From Campylobacter sp. US33a (lineage in GTDB: Bacteria; Campylobacterota; Campylobacteria; Campylobacterales; Campylobacteraceae): a stretch of 64,000 nucleotides of DNA. The notes below the pieces were generated by a model. The model was given only the letters and a program-made list of their open reading frames with translations, ran no database searches and was not told the DNA's origin. Positions 26,253-36,098 of the stretch are shown here, piece after piece (the first letter of the stretch is position 1; the number at the start of each line of letters is the position of its first letter). The position numbers and the translations under genes were made by a program. The stretch covers positions 62,001 through 126,000 of the forward strand of contig NZ_RYYL01000005.1 in NCBI RefSeq assembly GCF_004378855.1. Direction: 5' to 3'.

Positions 26253-26318
26253 ATAGTGAAAAACAAAATGAGATTATATTTAATTTTATAAACTTTGTCA
26301 AGGATTTTTTGAAAAAAA

Positions 26319-27233
26319 TTAAAAATTTTTCACTTTATAAAATTTAACCCCAGCCAGATCAATCATTGTTACTTTAGATTCTTGCAATAATTTTTGTAAA
26401 TTTCGTTTCGAAACTTGTGTAAATTTTGCCTCCACATCAAACTCACTTTGAGATCTAAGCTTTAGCATTTTTAAAATTTCTTCTTCGCTAAAATTGATTT
26501 TAGAGCCACTATAAAAATGCTTAGCAATCACAACAGGAACGCTAGTAATATATTCACTTAACTTTACAAGATCTTCTAAGCTAACAGGTTTAACAGGATA
26601 TGCAGGCGGTCTATCTATAGTGCTAAAATCAACCCTTAAAGGCTTTATATTTGCAAATGCTTCATTTAATGCAAGCATTTCTTCAGGGGTATCATTTAAA
26701 TCTTTAACCACCAAAACTTCCATAATTAAATCACCGCTAAATTGTGTTTTAAATTCAATAAATTTTTTTATTAATTCATCTACTTTAATTGTCCTTAATG
26801 CTCTATCAATTCTATAAAATGTCTTTTCAATAGCACTATCTAGACTAAATTTAACAACATCAAGCTTCAATAGTGCATTAAAACTTTTAGAATTTAAAAC
26901 CGCACTACCATTGCTTAAAATTAAAAGTCTTTTATCTTGTTTGAGTTTGTTTAAACGCCAAATCAGCTCATCTAAAAACGGATATAAACTAGGCTCTCCA
27001 TTTGCGGTTAGCGTAATAAAATCAAACTCAACTCCACTTTGAATGCTTTGTAAAAGTTCTACTATAATCTCATCAACACTTGGATATATTAATGATTTTT
27101 CTTGAGGCTTTGCAGCATTTAATTCACAATACACGCAGTCAAAATTGCATTGTTTTTTATCAGGACTTAAATCAAGCCCCAAAGATAGCCCAAATCTTCT
27201 TGAACTAATGGGGCCAAAAACGATTTTTTTCAT
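26319..27233 (-). CDS. Radical SAM domain protein
   Basis: A 304-residue radical SAM protein with the cluster motif [10 protein letters not shown] (CxxxCxxC, about residues 29-36), preceded by [16 protein letters not shown], a pattern typical of the MoaA/NifB-related group with unknown substrate. The C-terminal 60 residues ([34 protein letters not shown]) look like a winged-helix domain. It is coupled to hemE by a 4-bp overlap, as in C. jejuni where I recall Cj1244 beside hemE. A role in haem or cofactor metabolism is only suggested by the neighbour. Confidence 0.87.
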   Translation of the reverse strand: MKKIVFGPISSRRFGLSLGLDLSPDKKQCNFDCVYCELNAAKPQEKSLIYPSVDEIIVELLQSIQSGVEFDFITLTANGEPSLYPFLDELIWRLNKLKQDKRLLILSNGSAVLNSKSFNALLKLDVVKFSLDSAIEKTFYRIDRALRTIKVDELIKKFIEFKTQFSGDLIMEVLVVKDLNDTPEEMLALNEAFANIKPLRVDFSTIDRPPAYPVKPVSLEDLVKLSEYITSVPVVIAKHFYSGSKINFSEEEILKMLKLRSQSEFDVEAKFTQVSKRNLQKLLQESKVTMIDLAGVKFYKVKNF

Positions 27234-28252
27234 TTTGAAGATTTTTCTTGAACAAGTTTTATAAAATATTTTACATTTCCCACAGGAATATCAGGCAAAA
27301 TTCCATGACCTAGATTAAAAATATGCGAAGTATCCTTCATGATATCTAAAATTTTTTCAACACCTTCTTTAATAGAATTTTTATCATACAATCTACAAGG
27401 CTCCATATTCCCTTGCAGTGTGTATTTTGAAGCTAATTTTTCTTTGACTAAATTTAAAGGAGTGCTCCAATCCACGCCAAAAACATCAAAATTTCCATTA
27501 ATCCCATCTAAAAATCCACTAATGCCTTTAGGAAATAAAATCACAGGAATGTGCGGATATTTTTCTTTAATATAATTTGAAATTTCAAGCATATAATTAA
27601 ACGAAAATTCAAAAAAAGCTTCTTTTTCTAAAGCACTTGCCCAGCTATCAAAAATTTGTATAGCATTAGCTCCTGCTTTGATTTGCTCTTCTACATATAA
27701 TTTTAAAGCAAGAGTAAGTTTAGTTAAAATCTTGTGCAAAAATTCAGGATTTTGATAAAGGATTTTTTTACACTTGGCATAATTCTTGCTTCCACCACCT
27801 TCAATCATATAAGTAGCTATAGTCCAAGGACTACCACAAAATCCTATCAAAGCCTTACTAGGATCTAATTTTTCTCTTGTTAATTTTAAAGCATCATATA
27901 CATAAGAAAGATTTCTAACGCCCTTTTGTATATCTAAATTCTCTAAATCCTCTTCTGTTTGGATAGGCTTTGGAAAAATCGGCCCTTCGCCTTTTTCAAA
28001 TTTAAGCTCCAATCCCATTTCTAAAGGCACGACTAAAATATCTGAAAAAATAATAGCCGCATCAACGCCCAATATATCCACAGGTTGCAAGCTTACCTCG
28101 CTGGCTTTTTTATAGTCTCTACAAAGGGATAAAAAATCACCCGCACTAGCTCTTACTTGCATATATTCGCTCAAATATCTACCCGCCTGCCTCATCATCC
28201 AAACTGGAGTATATGGAGTTTTTTTCTTCAAACAAGCATCAATAAAAATCAT
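27230..28252 (-). CDS. hemE: Uroporphyrinogen decarboxylase
   Basis: Cytoplasmic enzyme of haem synthesis that decarboxylates uroporphyrinogen III to coproporphyrinogen III. The 340-residue protein has the N-terminal signature [12 protein letters not shown] (about 17-28), the catalytic Asp region [14 protein letters not shown] and [12 protein letters not shown]. The length is normal. It overlaps the radical SAM gene by 4 bp and follows the YqhA-like gene by 9 bp. Confidence 0.97.
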   Translation of the reverse strand: MIFIDACLKKKTPYTPVWMMRQAGRYLSEYMQVRASAGDFLSLCRDYKKASEVSLQPVDILGVDAAIIFSDILVVPLEMGLELKFEKGEGPIFPKPIQTEEDLENLDIQKGVRNLSYVYDALKLTREKLDPSKALIGFCGSPWTIATYMIEGGGSKNYAKCKKILYQNPEFLHKILTKLTLALKLYVEEQIKAGANAIQIFDSWASALEKEAFFEFSFNYMLEISNYIKEKYPHIPVILFPKGISGFLDGINGNFDVFGVDWSTPLNLVKEKLASKYTLQGNMEPCRLYDKNSIKEGVEKILDIMKDTSHIFNLGHGILPDIPVGNVKYFIKLVQEKSSK

Positions 28253-28261
28253 TTTTCATCC

Positions 28262-28768
28262 TTAATGACCGCCTTTATGTAAAAAATAAAGTCCTATACA
28301 AAGTGCTAAAATAGAAAGTGCCAAATAAGTCATATCCAAAATGCCGTTAAATTGCATTTGCAAAACTCTTTGAAAAAAATTCACCACTAAAACCATGATG
28401 ATAACTTTTGCTAATTTATCTTTTAGTTGATCTAAGCTATGCACCTCTAAAACTTTTGATTGTTTTGTTTGTTTAAATTCTTCTATTTCACTAATAAATA
28501 ATTCATAAATTCCAAAAGAAAAAATAAATAAAACCAAAGCCATAAGATACAAATCAACAGCACCTATGATAAGTCCTACCACATCTTCATGCAAATCAAT
28601 AGTAGAATTAGGCAAAAAGAAATAATCAAAAACATATAATAATACTTTTACTACATCATAACTTGCTATAAAAAATAAAACAAAAGCCCCAATAAGTCCA
28701 AAAATCACCGGTAAAATAGTTACTATACGACTTTTAACCAATAAATTTTCAAAAAATTTTTCTAGCAT
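28262..28768 (-). CDS. YqhA family (UPF0114) membrane protein
   Basis: A 168-residue inner-membrane protein with four hydrophobic segments and the UPF0114 pattern (FENLLVKSRIVTILPVIFGLIGA at the start; FILSFGIYELFISEIEEF-like centre). Function is unknown. It is placed between asd and hemE with short spacings on the same strand, so probably in an operon with them. Confidence 0.82.
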   Translation of the reverse strand: MLEKFFENLLVKSRIVTILPVIFGLIGAFVLFFIASYDVVKVLLYVFDYFFLPNSTIDLHEDVVGLIIGAVDLYLMALVLFIFSFGIYELFISEIEEFKQTKQSKVLEVHSLDQLKDKLAKVIIMVLVVNFFQRVLQMQFNGILDMTYLALSILALCIGLYFLHKGGH

Positions 28769-28778
28769 TTTTTCCTTT

Positions 28779-29795
28779 CTAATTTAATTCTAGCCATTTT
28801 TGTGCAATTCTTACTGCATTTGTAGCAGCTCCTACACGAATTTGATCAGCAACACACCATAAATGTAAGATATTTTTATGATTAATATCGCTTCTAATTC
28901 TACCCACATAAGTTTCATTGGTATCACTTGTAAAAAGCGGCATTGGGTATTGTTTATTTTGCGGATCATCAATAACTTTTACACTTGGTGCTTTACTTAA
29001 AATCTCTCTTGCTTTTTTTACATCGACATCTTTTTCAAAATGCATAGTAATGGCCTCGCTATGACTTCTTAAAACCGGAACTCTCACACAAGTTGCTGAA
29101 ACTTCTAGTTTTTTATGTAAAATTTTTTGAGTTTCATTAACCATCTTAAGCTCTTCTTTTGTATAACCATTCTCTGTAAAAACATCAATTTGTGGGATTA
29201 AATTTAAAGCCAAGGTATAAGGAAAAGTTTGGGGCTTAAACTCATCAAGTTTAAATGCAAAAAAACTCTGCATTGCAGCAACTAATTCTTCCATGCCTTC
29301 TTTACCTGCACCGCTAGCTGCTTGATAAGTGCTAACATCTACTCTTTTTAAACCAAATTCATCATCTAAAGGTTTTAATACTTGTACCATTTGTATAGTA
29401 GAGCAGTTTGGATTGGCAATGATTCCTGTTTTTTTCCACTCTTTAATATCCTCAGGATTACACTCAGGCACAACTAAAGGTACATTGCTATCCATTCTAA
29501 AATGACTGGTATTATCAATCACTACCGCTCCTGCTTCCACTGCAAATTTAGCGTATTTTTCACTAATGCTTCCACCAGCACTAAAAAACGCAATATCAAC
29601 AGGATTTTCTTTGAAAACATTTTCTGTAAGTTCTTTTACTTTATAAGTTTTTCCTCTAAATTCTACATCCAAACCTGCACTTTTCGCACTAGCAAGTGGT
29701 AAAATGCTTTCTACTGGAAAATCAAGCTCATTTAAAACATTTAAAATTTCTTCGCCCACAGCGCCAGTTGCGCCGACTATAGCTATCTTTTTCAT
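28779..29795 (-). CDS. asd: Aspartate-semialdehyde dehydrogenase
   Basis: NADPH-dependent enzyme making aspartate semialdehyde for lysine, meso-diaminopimelate, threonine and methionine. The 338-residue protein has GATGAVGEEIL for cofactor binding and the active-site cysteine in PNCSTIQMV (about Cys131), with the His region RVPVLRSHSEAITM. I chose the second of two tandem ATGs (29795), 5 nt after AAGGAG. It lies 10 bp after flgR on the same strand. Confidence 0.96.
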   Translation of the reverse strand: MKKIAIVGATGAVGEEILNVLNELDFPVESILPLASAKSAGLDVEFRGKTYKVKELTENVFKENPVDIAFFSAGGSISEKYAKFAVEAGAVVIDNTSHFRMDSNVPLVVPECNPEDIKEWKKTGIIANPNCSTIQMVQVLKPLDDEFGLKRVDVSTYQAASGAGKEGMEELVAAMQSFFAFKLDEFKPQTFPYTLALNLIPQIDVFTENGYTKEELKMVNETQKILHKKLEVSATCVRVPVLRSHSEAITMHFEKDVDVKKAREILSKAPSVKVIDDPQNKQYPMPLFTSDTNETYVGRIRSDINHKNILHLWCVADQIRVGAATNAVRIAQKWLELN

Positions 29796-29805
29796 CATTT
29801 CTCCT

Positions 29806-31095
29806 TTAAGTAATATTGTATTTTTTCATTTTTTCGCAAAAGACTTTTTCACTCATTCCAATAAGCTCAGCGGCAGATTTTACATCTTTTGCCTCCTTTA
29901 AACTCTCTAAAATAAGTTCCTTTTCTAAATTTTTAACTTCTTTACTTTTTCTACTTTCTAAAAATAAATCTTTAGCATTTATTTCATTTGCTTCACTTAA
30001 AATACAAGCTCTTTGTATGATTGATATAAGCTCTCTGATATTACCTGGAAAATCGTAATCTAAAAGCGCAGCCTTAGCTTCTTCATTTAATTCTTTATTT
30101 TCTAACTCATACTCCTTGCAAGTATCCAATAAGACTTTTTGTGCAATTTCTAAAATCTCATCTTTTCTAGCTCTTAAAGGAGGAATATTTATAGGAATAG
30201 TATTTAATCTATAATACAAATCTTCTCTAAATTCATTTTTGGAAATTTTATCTTCAATATTTGCATTTGTAGCACTCACTATACGCACATCTATTTTTAT
30301 ACTTTTAGTGCTTCCAAGTCTAGTAATCTCTTTTTCTTGCAAGGCTCTTAAAAGCTTTGCTTGAATTTCATAAGGCATTTCACCAATTTCATCTAAAAAA
30401 AGCGTCCCTTCATTTGCAAGTTCAAAAAGCCCTATTTTTGTAGCATTTGCATCTGTAAATGCTCCTTTTTCAAAACCAAAAAGCTCACTTTCTATTAAAT
30501 TTGATGGAATAGCTGCCATATTGATAGCTACAAAAGGCTTAGAGGATCTTTTTGAATTTTTATGGATAAAATTTGCAAACACTTCTTTACCTACACCACT
30601 TTCGCCAAACAACACAACACTTGCATCTGTTTTTGCAGCTCTTTTTGCCAAATTTAAACAATCTTCTAAAGCTTTGGAACTACCATAAAAGTCCTTGCTT
30701 TCTTCTTTTTTTTGCACTTTTTTAGAATTTTTTTTAGAAGTTTTTTCTTGGATAATCTTAGCTCTTTTTATAGCAGTCACCAAGGTATTAATATCAAAAG
30801 GTTTTACCAAAAAATCCTTCACTCCAAGCCTAACGGCTTCAATAGCTCTATTTAAAGTAGCATTGCCTGTGATGATAATAAAATCATATTTATTTTCACA
30901 TGATTTGACAAATTCAATACCATCAATACCAGGCATATTAATATCAGTAATAATCAAATCCACTTCATCATCTAGTTTTTTTAAGGCCTCTGTAGCAGAC
31001 TTATAAGATTTTATACTAAATTCTTCATATTCACTCAAAGCAATTTCAAGTGATTTTCTCATATTAATATCATCTTCAACTATTACTAAATTCAC
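29806..31095 (-). CDS. flgR: Sigma-54-dependent response regulator FlgR
   Basis: NtrC-type activator that, phosphorylated by FlgS, switches on RpoN-dependent rod, hook and flgP/flgQ genes. The 429-residue protein has a receiver domain (1-120, phosphoacceptor Asp in LIITDINMPG), an AAA+ domain (about 140-365) with GESGVGKEVF and the sigma-54 contact GAFTDA, and a short Fis-like C-terminus (DVKSAAELIGMSEKVF). The start is GTG at 31095 with AAAGG 7 nt upstream. It lies next to flgQ-flgP, which carry a sigma-54 promoter in this window. Confidence 0.95.
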   Translation of the reverse strand: MNLVIVEDDINMRKSLEIALSEYEEFSIKSYKSATEALKKLDDEVDLIITDINMPGIDGIEFVKSCENKYDFIIITGNATLNRAIEAVRLGVKDFLVKPFDINTLVTAIKRAKIIQEKTSKKNSKKVQKKEESKDFYGSSKALEDCLNLAKRAAKTDASVVLFGESGVGKEVFANFIHKNSKRSSKPFVAINMAAIPSNLIESELFGFEKGAFTDANATKIGLFELANEGTLFLDEIGEMPYEIQAKLLRALQEKEITRLGSTKSIKIDVRIVSATNANIEDKISKNEFREDLYYRLNTIPINIPPLRARKDEILEIAQKVLLDTCKEYELENKELNEEAKAALLDYDFPGNIRELISIIQRACILSEANEINAKDLFLESRKSKEVKNLEKELILESLKEAKDVKSAAELIGMSEKVFCEKMKKYNIT

Positions 31096-31128
31096 AAATA
31101 TACCTTTATGACTTTGTTTAAAGTTAAA

Positions 31129-31134
31129 ATAATA
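31129..31134 (-). promoter_or_regulatory. Extended -10 promoter of flgR
   Basis: TGCTATTAT on the minus strand is a TGn-extended -10 about 35 nt before the GTG start, in the gap between flgQ and flgR. Confidence 0.45.
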
Positions 31135-31187
31135 GCAAAAATCAGCTAAAAATTTTAAAGAATGTTTTAAAATTATGAAGAAATTTA

Positions 31188-31640
31188 TTATTTTTCTTTA
31201 TGTAGATAATAAATCAATGCAAAATGATTTCCAAATTCAACCATAAAACGCAAAGGTAAAATTTTAATATAAGTTTCGTGATTTGCTAAAGCATTTTCAC
31301 TTTGAATATAATCATTAATCTTTATTTTAGCTCCTATGAAGCAATTTAATAACTCATCTTTGTGAGAATTTAAAAAATCAAGCTTTATTGTTTTACTCAT
31401 ATCGTCATCTATTAAGCCGAGTTCTGTTTTGGGAAGAATTTTTAAATCATTATCATTATAGGCAATTTCACAAGCTAATTCGCTCTTTACATTTGCACTT
31501 CGCGTCATTGCGAGGGATATATTTTGATTTTGATGAAATAAGATAAGATTTTTATTGGAAAATTCTGCCCAAAATATAAACTCATCTTGGGCAAATAATC
31601 TAAAAAAAAAGAATATTAATAAGCAAATAATTCTTTCCAC
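31188..31640 (-). CDS. flgQ: Flagellar motility protein FlgQ
   Basis: A 150-residue exported protein with an N-terminal hydrophobic signal (MERIICLLIFFFFRLFA), required in C. jejuni together with FlgP for motility and basal-disc formation. The start appears to be GTG at 31640, overlapping flgP by 25 bp. Part of its frame (around 31501-31515) carries a GCGTCATTGCGAGG sequence typical of dispersed repeats, translated as LAMTRSANV. It is cotranscribed with flgP from a sigma-54 promoter. Confidence 0.87.
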   Translation of the reverse strand: MERIICLLIFFFFRLFAQDEFIFWAEFSNKNLILFHQNQNISLAMTRSANVKSELACEIAYNDNDLKILPKTELGLIDDDMSKTIKLDFLNSHKDELLNCFIGAKIKINDYIQSENALANHETYIKILPLRFMVEFGNHFALIYYLHKEK

Positions 31641-32128
31641 TTGTCTGCATCTATTTTAAGTTCTAAATTAACACGATAAAGTCCTTGATTAAAACTTTCA
31701 TCAACAATATTTGCATTTTTGATTAAACCATTTACTTGTGCTGTAACAGTAGAACTTTTAAGCATAGCATCTTTAACAGTATCCTTACCATTTACTTTCA
31801 CACCATATAACTTACTTGCAAGCTGTCTATAAGCATCCGCAATCGCCGCTCTTTTGGCTAATGCAAGAGCTTGAGCTGAAGAAACAGTATTCATAGGGGC
31901 AATGCCCTCACCTGTGGCGCCAAAAACTATTTCGTTTTCAGAATTATCCAAGCTCAACATCTTTTCTTGCTGGATAATATCACGAATATCATCTTTATCT
32001 ACTTTTTGCACTACCACATCATTGCTTGGGGTAGCTTGATTGGCATTTGCATTTGTTTTATTTGCATTTGCAGCAACACAACCACTAAAACCTAAAACCG
32101 CAACAAGTGCTAAAACTAATTTTTTCAT
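31616..32128 (-). CDS. flgP: Flagellar basal-disc lipoprotein FlgP
   Basis: Outer-membrane lipoprotein that builds the large basal disc scaffolding the high-torque Campylobacter motor. The 170-residue precursor has a lipobox (VLGFSGC, Cys17) and an LPP20/FlgP-type domain (ALALAKRAAIADAYRQLASKLYGVKV). A perfect -24/-12 sigma-54 element lies upstream, fitting known RpoN/FlgR control. It overlaps flgQ. Confidence 0.95.
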   Translation of the reverse strand: MKKLVLALVAVLGFSGCVAANANKTNANANQATPSNDVVVQKVDKDDIRDIIQQEKMLSLDNSENEIVFGATGEGIAPMNTVSSAQALALAKRAAIADAYRQLASKLYGVKVNGKDTVKDAMLKSSTVTAQVNGLIKNANIVDESFNQGLYRVNLELKIDADKWKELFAY

Positions 32129-32167
32129 ATTTCAACCTTCAATATATTGTAAAATTAAATTAAACCA

Positions 32168-32181
32168 GCAATTTCTGTTCC
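32168..32181 (-). promoter_or_regulatory. sigma-54 promoter of flgP-flgQ
   Basis: GGAACAGAAATTGC on the minus strand, with GG and GC 10 nt apart, about 40 nt before the flgP ATG and just after gyrA. Confidence 0.85.
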
Positions 32182-32190
32182 AAATTTACA

Positions 32191-34788
32191 TTATTCTAAA
32201 TTTAGCTCAGCGCCAAGCTCTTCTTCATCGTCACTTTCTTCTTTAGGACACTTGGCAATGCTTACCACCTCATCATTTTCTACATTAACTACAATCACGC
32301 CGCTTGTATTACGTCCTGCTTTTCTAATGCTTTGCATATCCACACGGATCATTTTTCCGCTACTTGTAAGCGCCATTAAATCCATACTTTCATCTACTAT
32401 AACTATGCTAATTAAATCTTTTGTTTTTGGAGTAAGTTTCATACAAATAACGCCTTTGCCACCCCTACTTTGAAGTCTATATTCTCCCGCATTGGTGCGC
32501 TTTCCTATACCTTTGGCACTTATACTTAGAATTTCTTGTTCATCATTTTCTATAACAACTGCACCCACCACCTCATCATTTTTTTCTTTAAATTTAATCG
32601 CAGTTACACCACGGCTTACACGGCCAATCTCACGCACCTTTGCAAGTGGGAATTTGATACACATTCCTTTTTTAGTAACCGCAAAAAGCATTTTGCCTTT
32701 TATATTTTCATTTGCAATTTCTTCATTTTCTGAGTTTTCATCGTCTAAAATTTCAACATCCCCTACTTCATCTTGCACATTTTCATCCGAATTTTTCACA
32801 AAAATTTCATCTTCATCTCTTTGAACGATGATAGCGGTTACCAATCCATCATTTTCATCCAAATTAATAGCCTTAACACCCACGCTTCTAATATTTTGAT
32901 ATTCGCTTAAATTAGTGCGTTTAACTATACCATTTTTAGTAAAGAAGCATAAAGATTTATTTTCATCAAAATCGGTTGTAGGAATGATAGCCATAATTTT
33001 TTCATCAGCTTGCAAATTGATTAAATTCACCACAGCTTTTCCTTTGGCTGTCCTTGAACCCTCAGGGATTTTATAAACTTTTAGCCAATAAAGTTGACCG
33101 CGATCGGTTACAAACATCAAAGTATCATGCGTATTTGCAGTAAAGAAACTTTCGATAAAATCATCATCATAAGTTGTTACCGCAACTTTTCCTTTGCCGC
33201 CGCGTTTTTGTTTTTCGTATTGCTTACTTGGCACTCTTTTGATATAGCCACGATGAGTAATGGTTACAACCATATTTTCATTAGGAATTAAATCTTCAAT
33301 GTCTATATCATCATAATCATCTTCAATTTGAGTAATGCGTGGCACATTAAATTTATTTTTTATCTCTTTTAATTCATTACGGATAAGATTTTCTAGCAAA
33401 GTTTCACTTTTTAAAATCTCTTCAAGTCTTATAATTTCTTCCATAAGCTTAGCAAGTTCATTTTCTATCTTTTCTCTTTCAAGTCCAGTTAAACGACCAA
33501 GTTTCATATCTAAAATCGCATTAGCTTGAAGCTCACTAAGCCCAAATTTAGCTACTAAAGAATCTCTGGCTGTTGCATTATCTGGGCTATTTTTAATTAG
33601 CGCTATAACTTCATCGATATTATCAAGTGCAATTTTAAGACCTTCCAATATATGTGCTCTTGCTCTTGCTTTTTGAAGTTCAAAAATCGTTCTTCTAATA
33701 ATCACCGTTTTTCTATGATTCAAGAAAACATTTAAAAGCTCAATCAAAGAAAAGATTTTTGGCTCTTTGTTATGAATAGCAAGCATAATCACACCAAAAG
33801 TGCTTTCCATCGTGGTGGATTTAAAAAGATTATTTAGCACTATTTCACTCATTGCTTCGCGTTTAAGCTCTATTACGACACGAATTCCTTCTCTATCACT
33901 CTCATCTCTAACTTCTGAAATTCCCTCAATCTGCTTTTCTTTTACAAGCTCTGCAATTTGTTCTATAAGTCTTGCTTTATTGGTTTGATAAGGAAGCTCA
34001 TCAATAACAATAATATCTTTATTAGACTTTTTTTCTATATGAGTTTTTGCTCTTATTTTTACCCTACCTCGTCCCGTGCGATATGCTTCTATAATGCCTT
34101 TTTTACCATAAATTATCCCCGCAGTTGGAAAATCAGGGCCTTTGATAAATTGCATTATCTCTTCTAAACTAGCATCTTTATTATCAAGTAAATACAAAAG
34201 TCCATCTACAAGCTCATTTAAACTATGCGGAGGGATATTTGTCGCCATACCTACGGCAATACCGCTCGATCCATTAAGCAATAAATTTGGTACTCTAGCA
34301 GGCAAAACATCAGGCTCTTTTAAAGAATCATCATAATTTGGGACAAAATCAACTGTATCTTTATCAATATCTTGCAAAAGTTCTTCTGCTAAAATTGTCA
34401 TTCTAGCTTCGGTATAACGCATCGCAGCTGCACCATCACCATCAATAGAGCCAAAGTTTCCTTGCCCATCAACGCTTGGATAACGCATAGAAAAATCTTG
34501 AGCCATTCTTACCAAAGCATCATAAACCGCAGTATCTCCGTGTGGATGATACTTACCAATCACATCCCCCACTATACGAGCAGATTTTTTATAAGCACTA
34601 CGACTTCTAACACCCAAATCATCCATAGCATATAAAATTCTCCTATGAACAGGCTTAAGTCCATCTCTTGCATCAGGTAACGCACGACCTATAATAACAC
34701 TCATAGAATAATCTAAATAGCTTGATTTGATAGAATTCTCAATATCAATCAACTCAATATCTGAATCTTTTATAAAAATATTTTCCAT
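32191..34788 (-). CDS. gyrA: DNA gyrase subunit A
   Basis: Catalytic subunit of gyrase, which introduces negative supercoils. The 865-residue protein has the catalytic tyrosine in [10 protein letters not shown] (Tyr125), and six C-terminal beta-pinwheel blades including the GyrA-box-like QKRGGKGK. In the quinolone-resistance region Thr86 (codon ACT) and Asp90 are unchanged, so the common fluoroquinolone-resistance substitution is absent. An acidic insert ([20 protein letters not shown]) in the pinwheel region is present. It is preceded by a TATAAA promoter and AAGGAT ribosome-binding site. Confidence 0.98.
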   Translation of the reverse strand: MENIFIKDSDIELIDIENSIKSSYLDYSMSVIIGRALPDARDGLKPVHRRILYAMDDLGVRSRSAYKKSARIVGDVIGKYHPHGDTAVYDALVRMAQDFSMRYPSVDGQGNFGSIDGDGAAAMRYTEARMTILAEELLQDIDKDTVDFVPNYDDSLKEPDVLPARVPNLLLNGSSGIAVGMATNIPPHSLNELVDGLLYLLDNKDASLEEIMQFIKGPDFPTAGIIYGKKGIIEAYRTGRGRVKIRAKTHIEKKSNKDIIVIDELPYQTNKARLIEQIAELVKEKQIEGISEVRDESDREGIRVVIELKREAMSEIVLNNLFKSTTMESTFGVIMLAIHNKEPKIFSLIELLNVFLNHRKTVIIRRTIFELQKARARAHILEGLKIALDNIDEVIALIKNSPDNATARDSLVAKFGLSELQANAILDMKLGRLTGLEREKIENELAKLMEEIIRLEEILKSETLLENLIRNELKEIKNKFNVPRITQIEDDYDDIDIEDLIPNENMVVTITHRGYIKRVPSKQYEKQKRGGKGKVAVTTYDDDFIESFFTANTHDTLMFVTDRGQLYWLKVYKIPEGSRTAKGKAVVNLINLQADEKIMAIIPTTDFDENKSLCFFTKNGIVKRTNLSEYQNIRSVGVKAINLDENDGLVTAIIVQRDEDEIFVKNSDENVQDEVGDVEILDDENSENEEIANENIKGKMLFAVTKKGMCIKFPLAKVREIGRVSRGVTAIKFKEKNDEVVGAVVIENDEQEILSISAKGIGKRTNAGEYRLQSRGGKGVICMKLTPKTKDLISIVIVDESMDLMALTSSGKMIRVDMQSIRKAGRNTSGVIVVNVENDEVVSIAKCPKEESDDEEELGAELNLE

Positions 34789-34814
34789 AAAAATCCTTAA
34801 ATGTATGAAGCAAT

Positions 34815-34820
34815 TTTATA
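34815..34820 (-). promoter_or_regulatory. Putative -10 box of gyrA
   Basis: TATAAA on the minus strand about 27 nt before the gyrA ATG, in the short gap after ctsW. Confidence 0.4.
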
Positions 34821-34830
34821 TTTTAACAAA

Positions 34831-35406
34831 TTAATCTTTTGCATCAGCTAAAACTAAAGCAAAAAGCACAGAAATTTGATTTTTTTCCAAAATTTGTTTA
34901 GCTTGCATTAAACTAGAACCACTTGTAATAATATCATCCACTAAAATAACAGGGTATTTTGGAATTTTTAAAAGCTCATAGTTTCTTTTGTTTTTCAAGC
35001 GGAAATTCATACTTTTCCCAGAATATTTCAAATGAGATTTAGCATATAAAGTTCTATATAAAGGCTTAATAAAAGGACTTTTCAAATGTCGAGCCAATAA
35101 AGCCGAATGAGAATAAAGCCCATTTTCGACTCTATCATCTAGAGGCACAGCATTAATCATGACTTGAGGACTAAAAAATTCATCAAAACGCGCAAAACTT
35201 AATTTCGCCAAAGCATTCAAAACAAAATATCCATAAAATTTATGTTTTGAATATAAAAGATGCTTGATCTCGCTGTATTTATAAAAAGAATAAACCTTGA
35301 AGCTATTATCAAGAATTCTATGATTAAAACTTAACTCTGCTAATTCCTCTAAGCAACTAGGACAAAAATCAAGCAGAGTAAAGCAGTGACAGTTATAACA
35401 CCTCAA
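34831..35406 (-). CDS. ctsW: ComF-family competence protein CtsW
   Basis: A 191-residue protein with an N-terminal zinc-finger-like part (CYNCHC, CPSC) and a phosphoribosyltransferase-type domain with VILVDDIITSGSSL, the layout of ComF. In C. jejuni the homologue (Cj1028c, CtsW) is needed for natural transformation, acting in the cytoplasm on incoming single-stranded DNA. It overlaps mapA by 4 bp. CtsG at the right end of the window belongs to the same uptake process. Confidence 0.88.
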   Translation of the reverse strand: MRCYNCHCFTLLDFCPSCLEELAELSFNHRILDNSFKVYSFYKYSEIKHLLYSKHKFYGYFVLNALAKLSFARFDEFFSPQVMINAVPLDDRVENGLYSHSALLARHLKSPFIKPLYRTLYAKSHLKYSGKSMNFRLKNKRNYELLKIPKYPVILVDDIITSGSSLMQAKQILEKNQISVLFALVLADAKD

Positions 35407-36041
35407 AGTGAGCTTATAATACTTGCGATTTTATTTGCCATTTGTTTTAAAAGCAAATGAGTATAAAAAGACATTTCTTTTTCATCTTTAAAGCCGACAA
35501 CATCTTGTCTTGTGTTAACTGCTAAAGTTTTTTGTGTATTGATATTGCGAAGTTTTAAATTTGCCTTTACGCGTGAATGAAGTCCATTATTATCGACCTT
35601 AGAATTAAAGTCAGTAAAAGCAAGATCTAATTTTAAATCATAAGGAGAATCGCTTTTTTCCAATACAATAATACCACGATTCTTAAGTTCTGTTTTTAGC
35701 ATAGAATAAAGAATCACATTAAAGTGCTCATCAAGATAATAGCTTGCATTTTTATTTTTAAAAATCTTTTTTTCTTCTTCCAAATCATAAATACGGTGCA
35801 AATAAACCTTTTTTAAAGCCACAGAAGTATCTAAAGTTCTTTTATTGGCGCAACATTTTAATCCCACATCACTCAAATAAATTAAACCTTTGATTTTTGC
35901 CTCAAAAGCCTTATTGCTTTCACAAGGCTGACATTGCGTACTATTTGAAATTTGCTCTACTTGCGCTATAGTGCCAGAATTGGTTGCACAAGCACTAAAA
36001 ACAAATAACATCACTATAAAAATACTTATTTGCTTTAACAT
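35403..36041 (-). CDS. mapA: Outer-membrane lipoprotein MapA
   Basis: A 212-residue lipoprotein with lipobox LFVFSAC and a cysteine-rich mature N-terminus (CQPCES, KCCANKRTLDTSVALKKVYLHR). It is recognisably MapA, an outer-membrane-associated lipoprotein used as a C. jejuni species marker, but differs from the C. jejuni sequence I remember in a large share of positions, especially at the N-terminus and around residues 95-150. This divergence is one reason I favour C. coli. Function is unknown, with reports of a role in colonisation. It is followed by ctsW and preceded by lpxD. Confidence 0.9.
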   Translation of the reverse strand: MLKQISIFIVMLFVFSACATNSGTIAQVEQISNSTQCQPCESNKAFEAKIKGLIYLSDVGLKCCANKRTLDTSVALKKVYLHRIYDLEEEKKIFKNKNASYYLDEHFNVILYSMLKTELKNRGIIVLEKSDSPYDLKLDLAFTDFNSKVDNNGLHSRVKANLKLRNINTQKTLAVNTRQDVVGFKDEKEMSFYTHLLLKQMANKIASIISSL

Positions 36042-36098
36042 TTTTTCTCCTTACTTAAAAAATTCGCTTGAATTTATAAAGCAAATTTCAAGCCATCA

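Noticed and set aside
24600-26260. Duplicated tRNA-Asn 3' end (att site) bordering the accessory segment
   Set aside because: I looked for a second copy of the CTCCGGAT...GGATTCGAAC block and did not find one in the window, so no attachment site is claimed.
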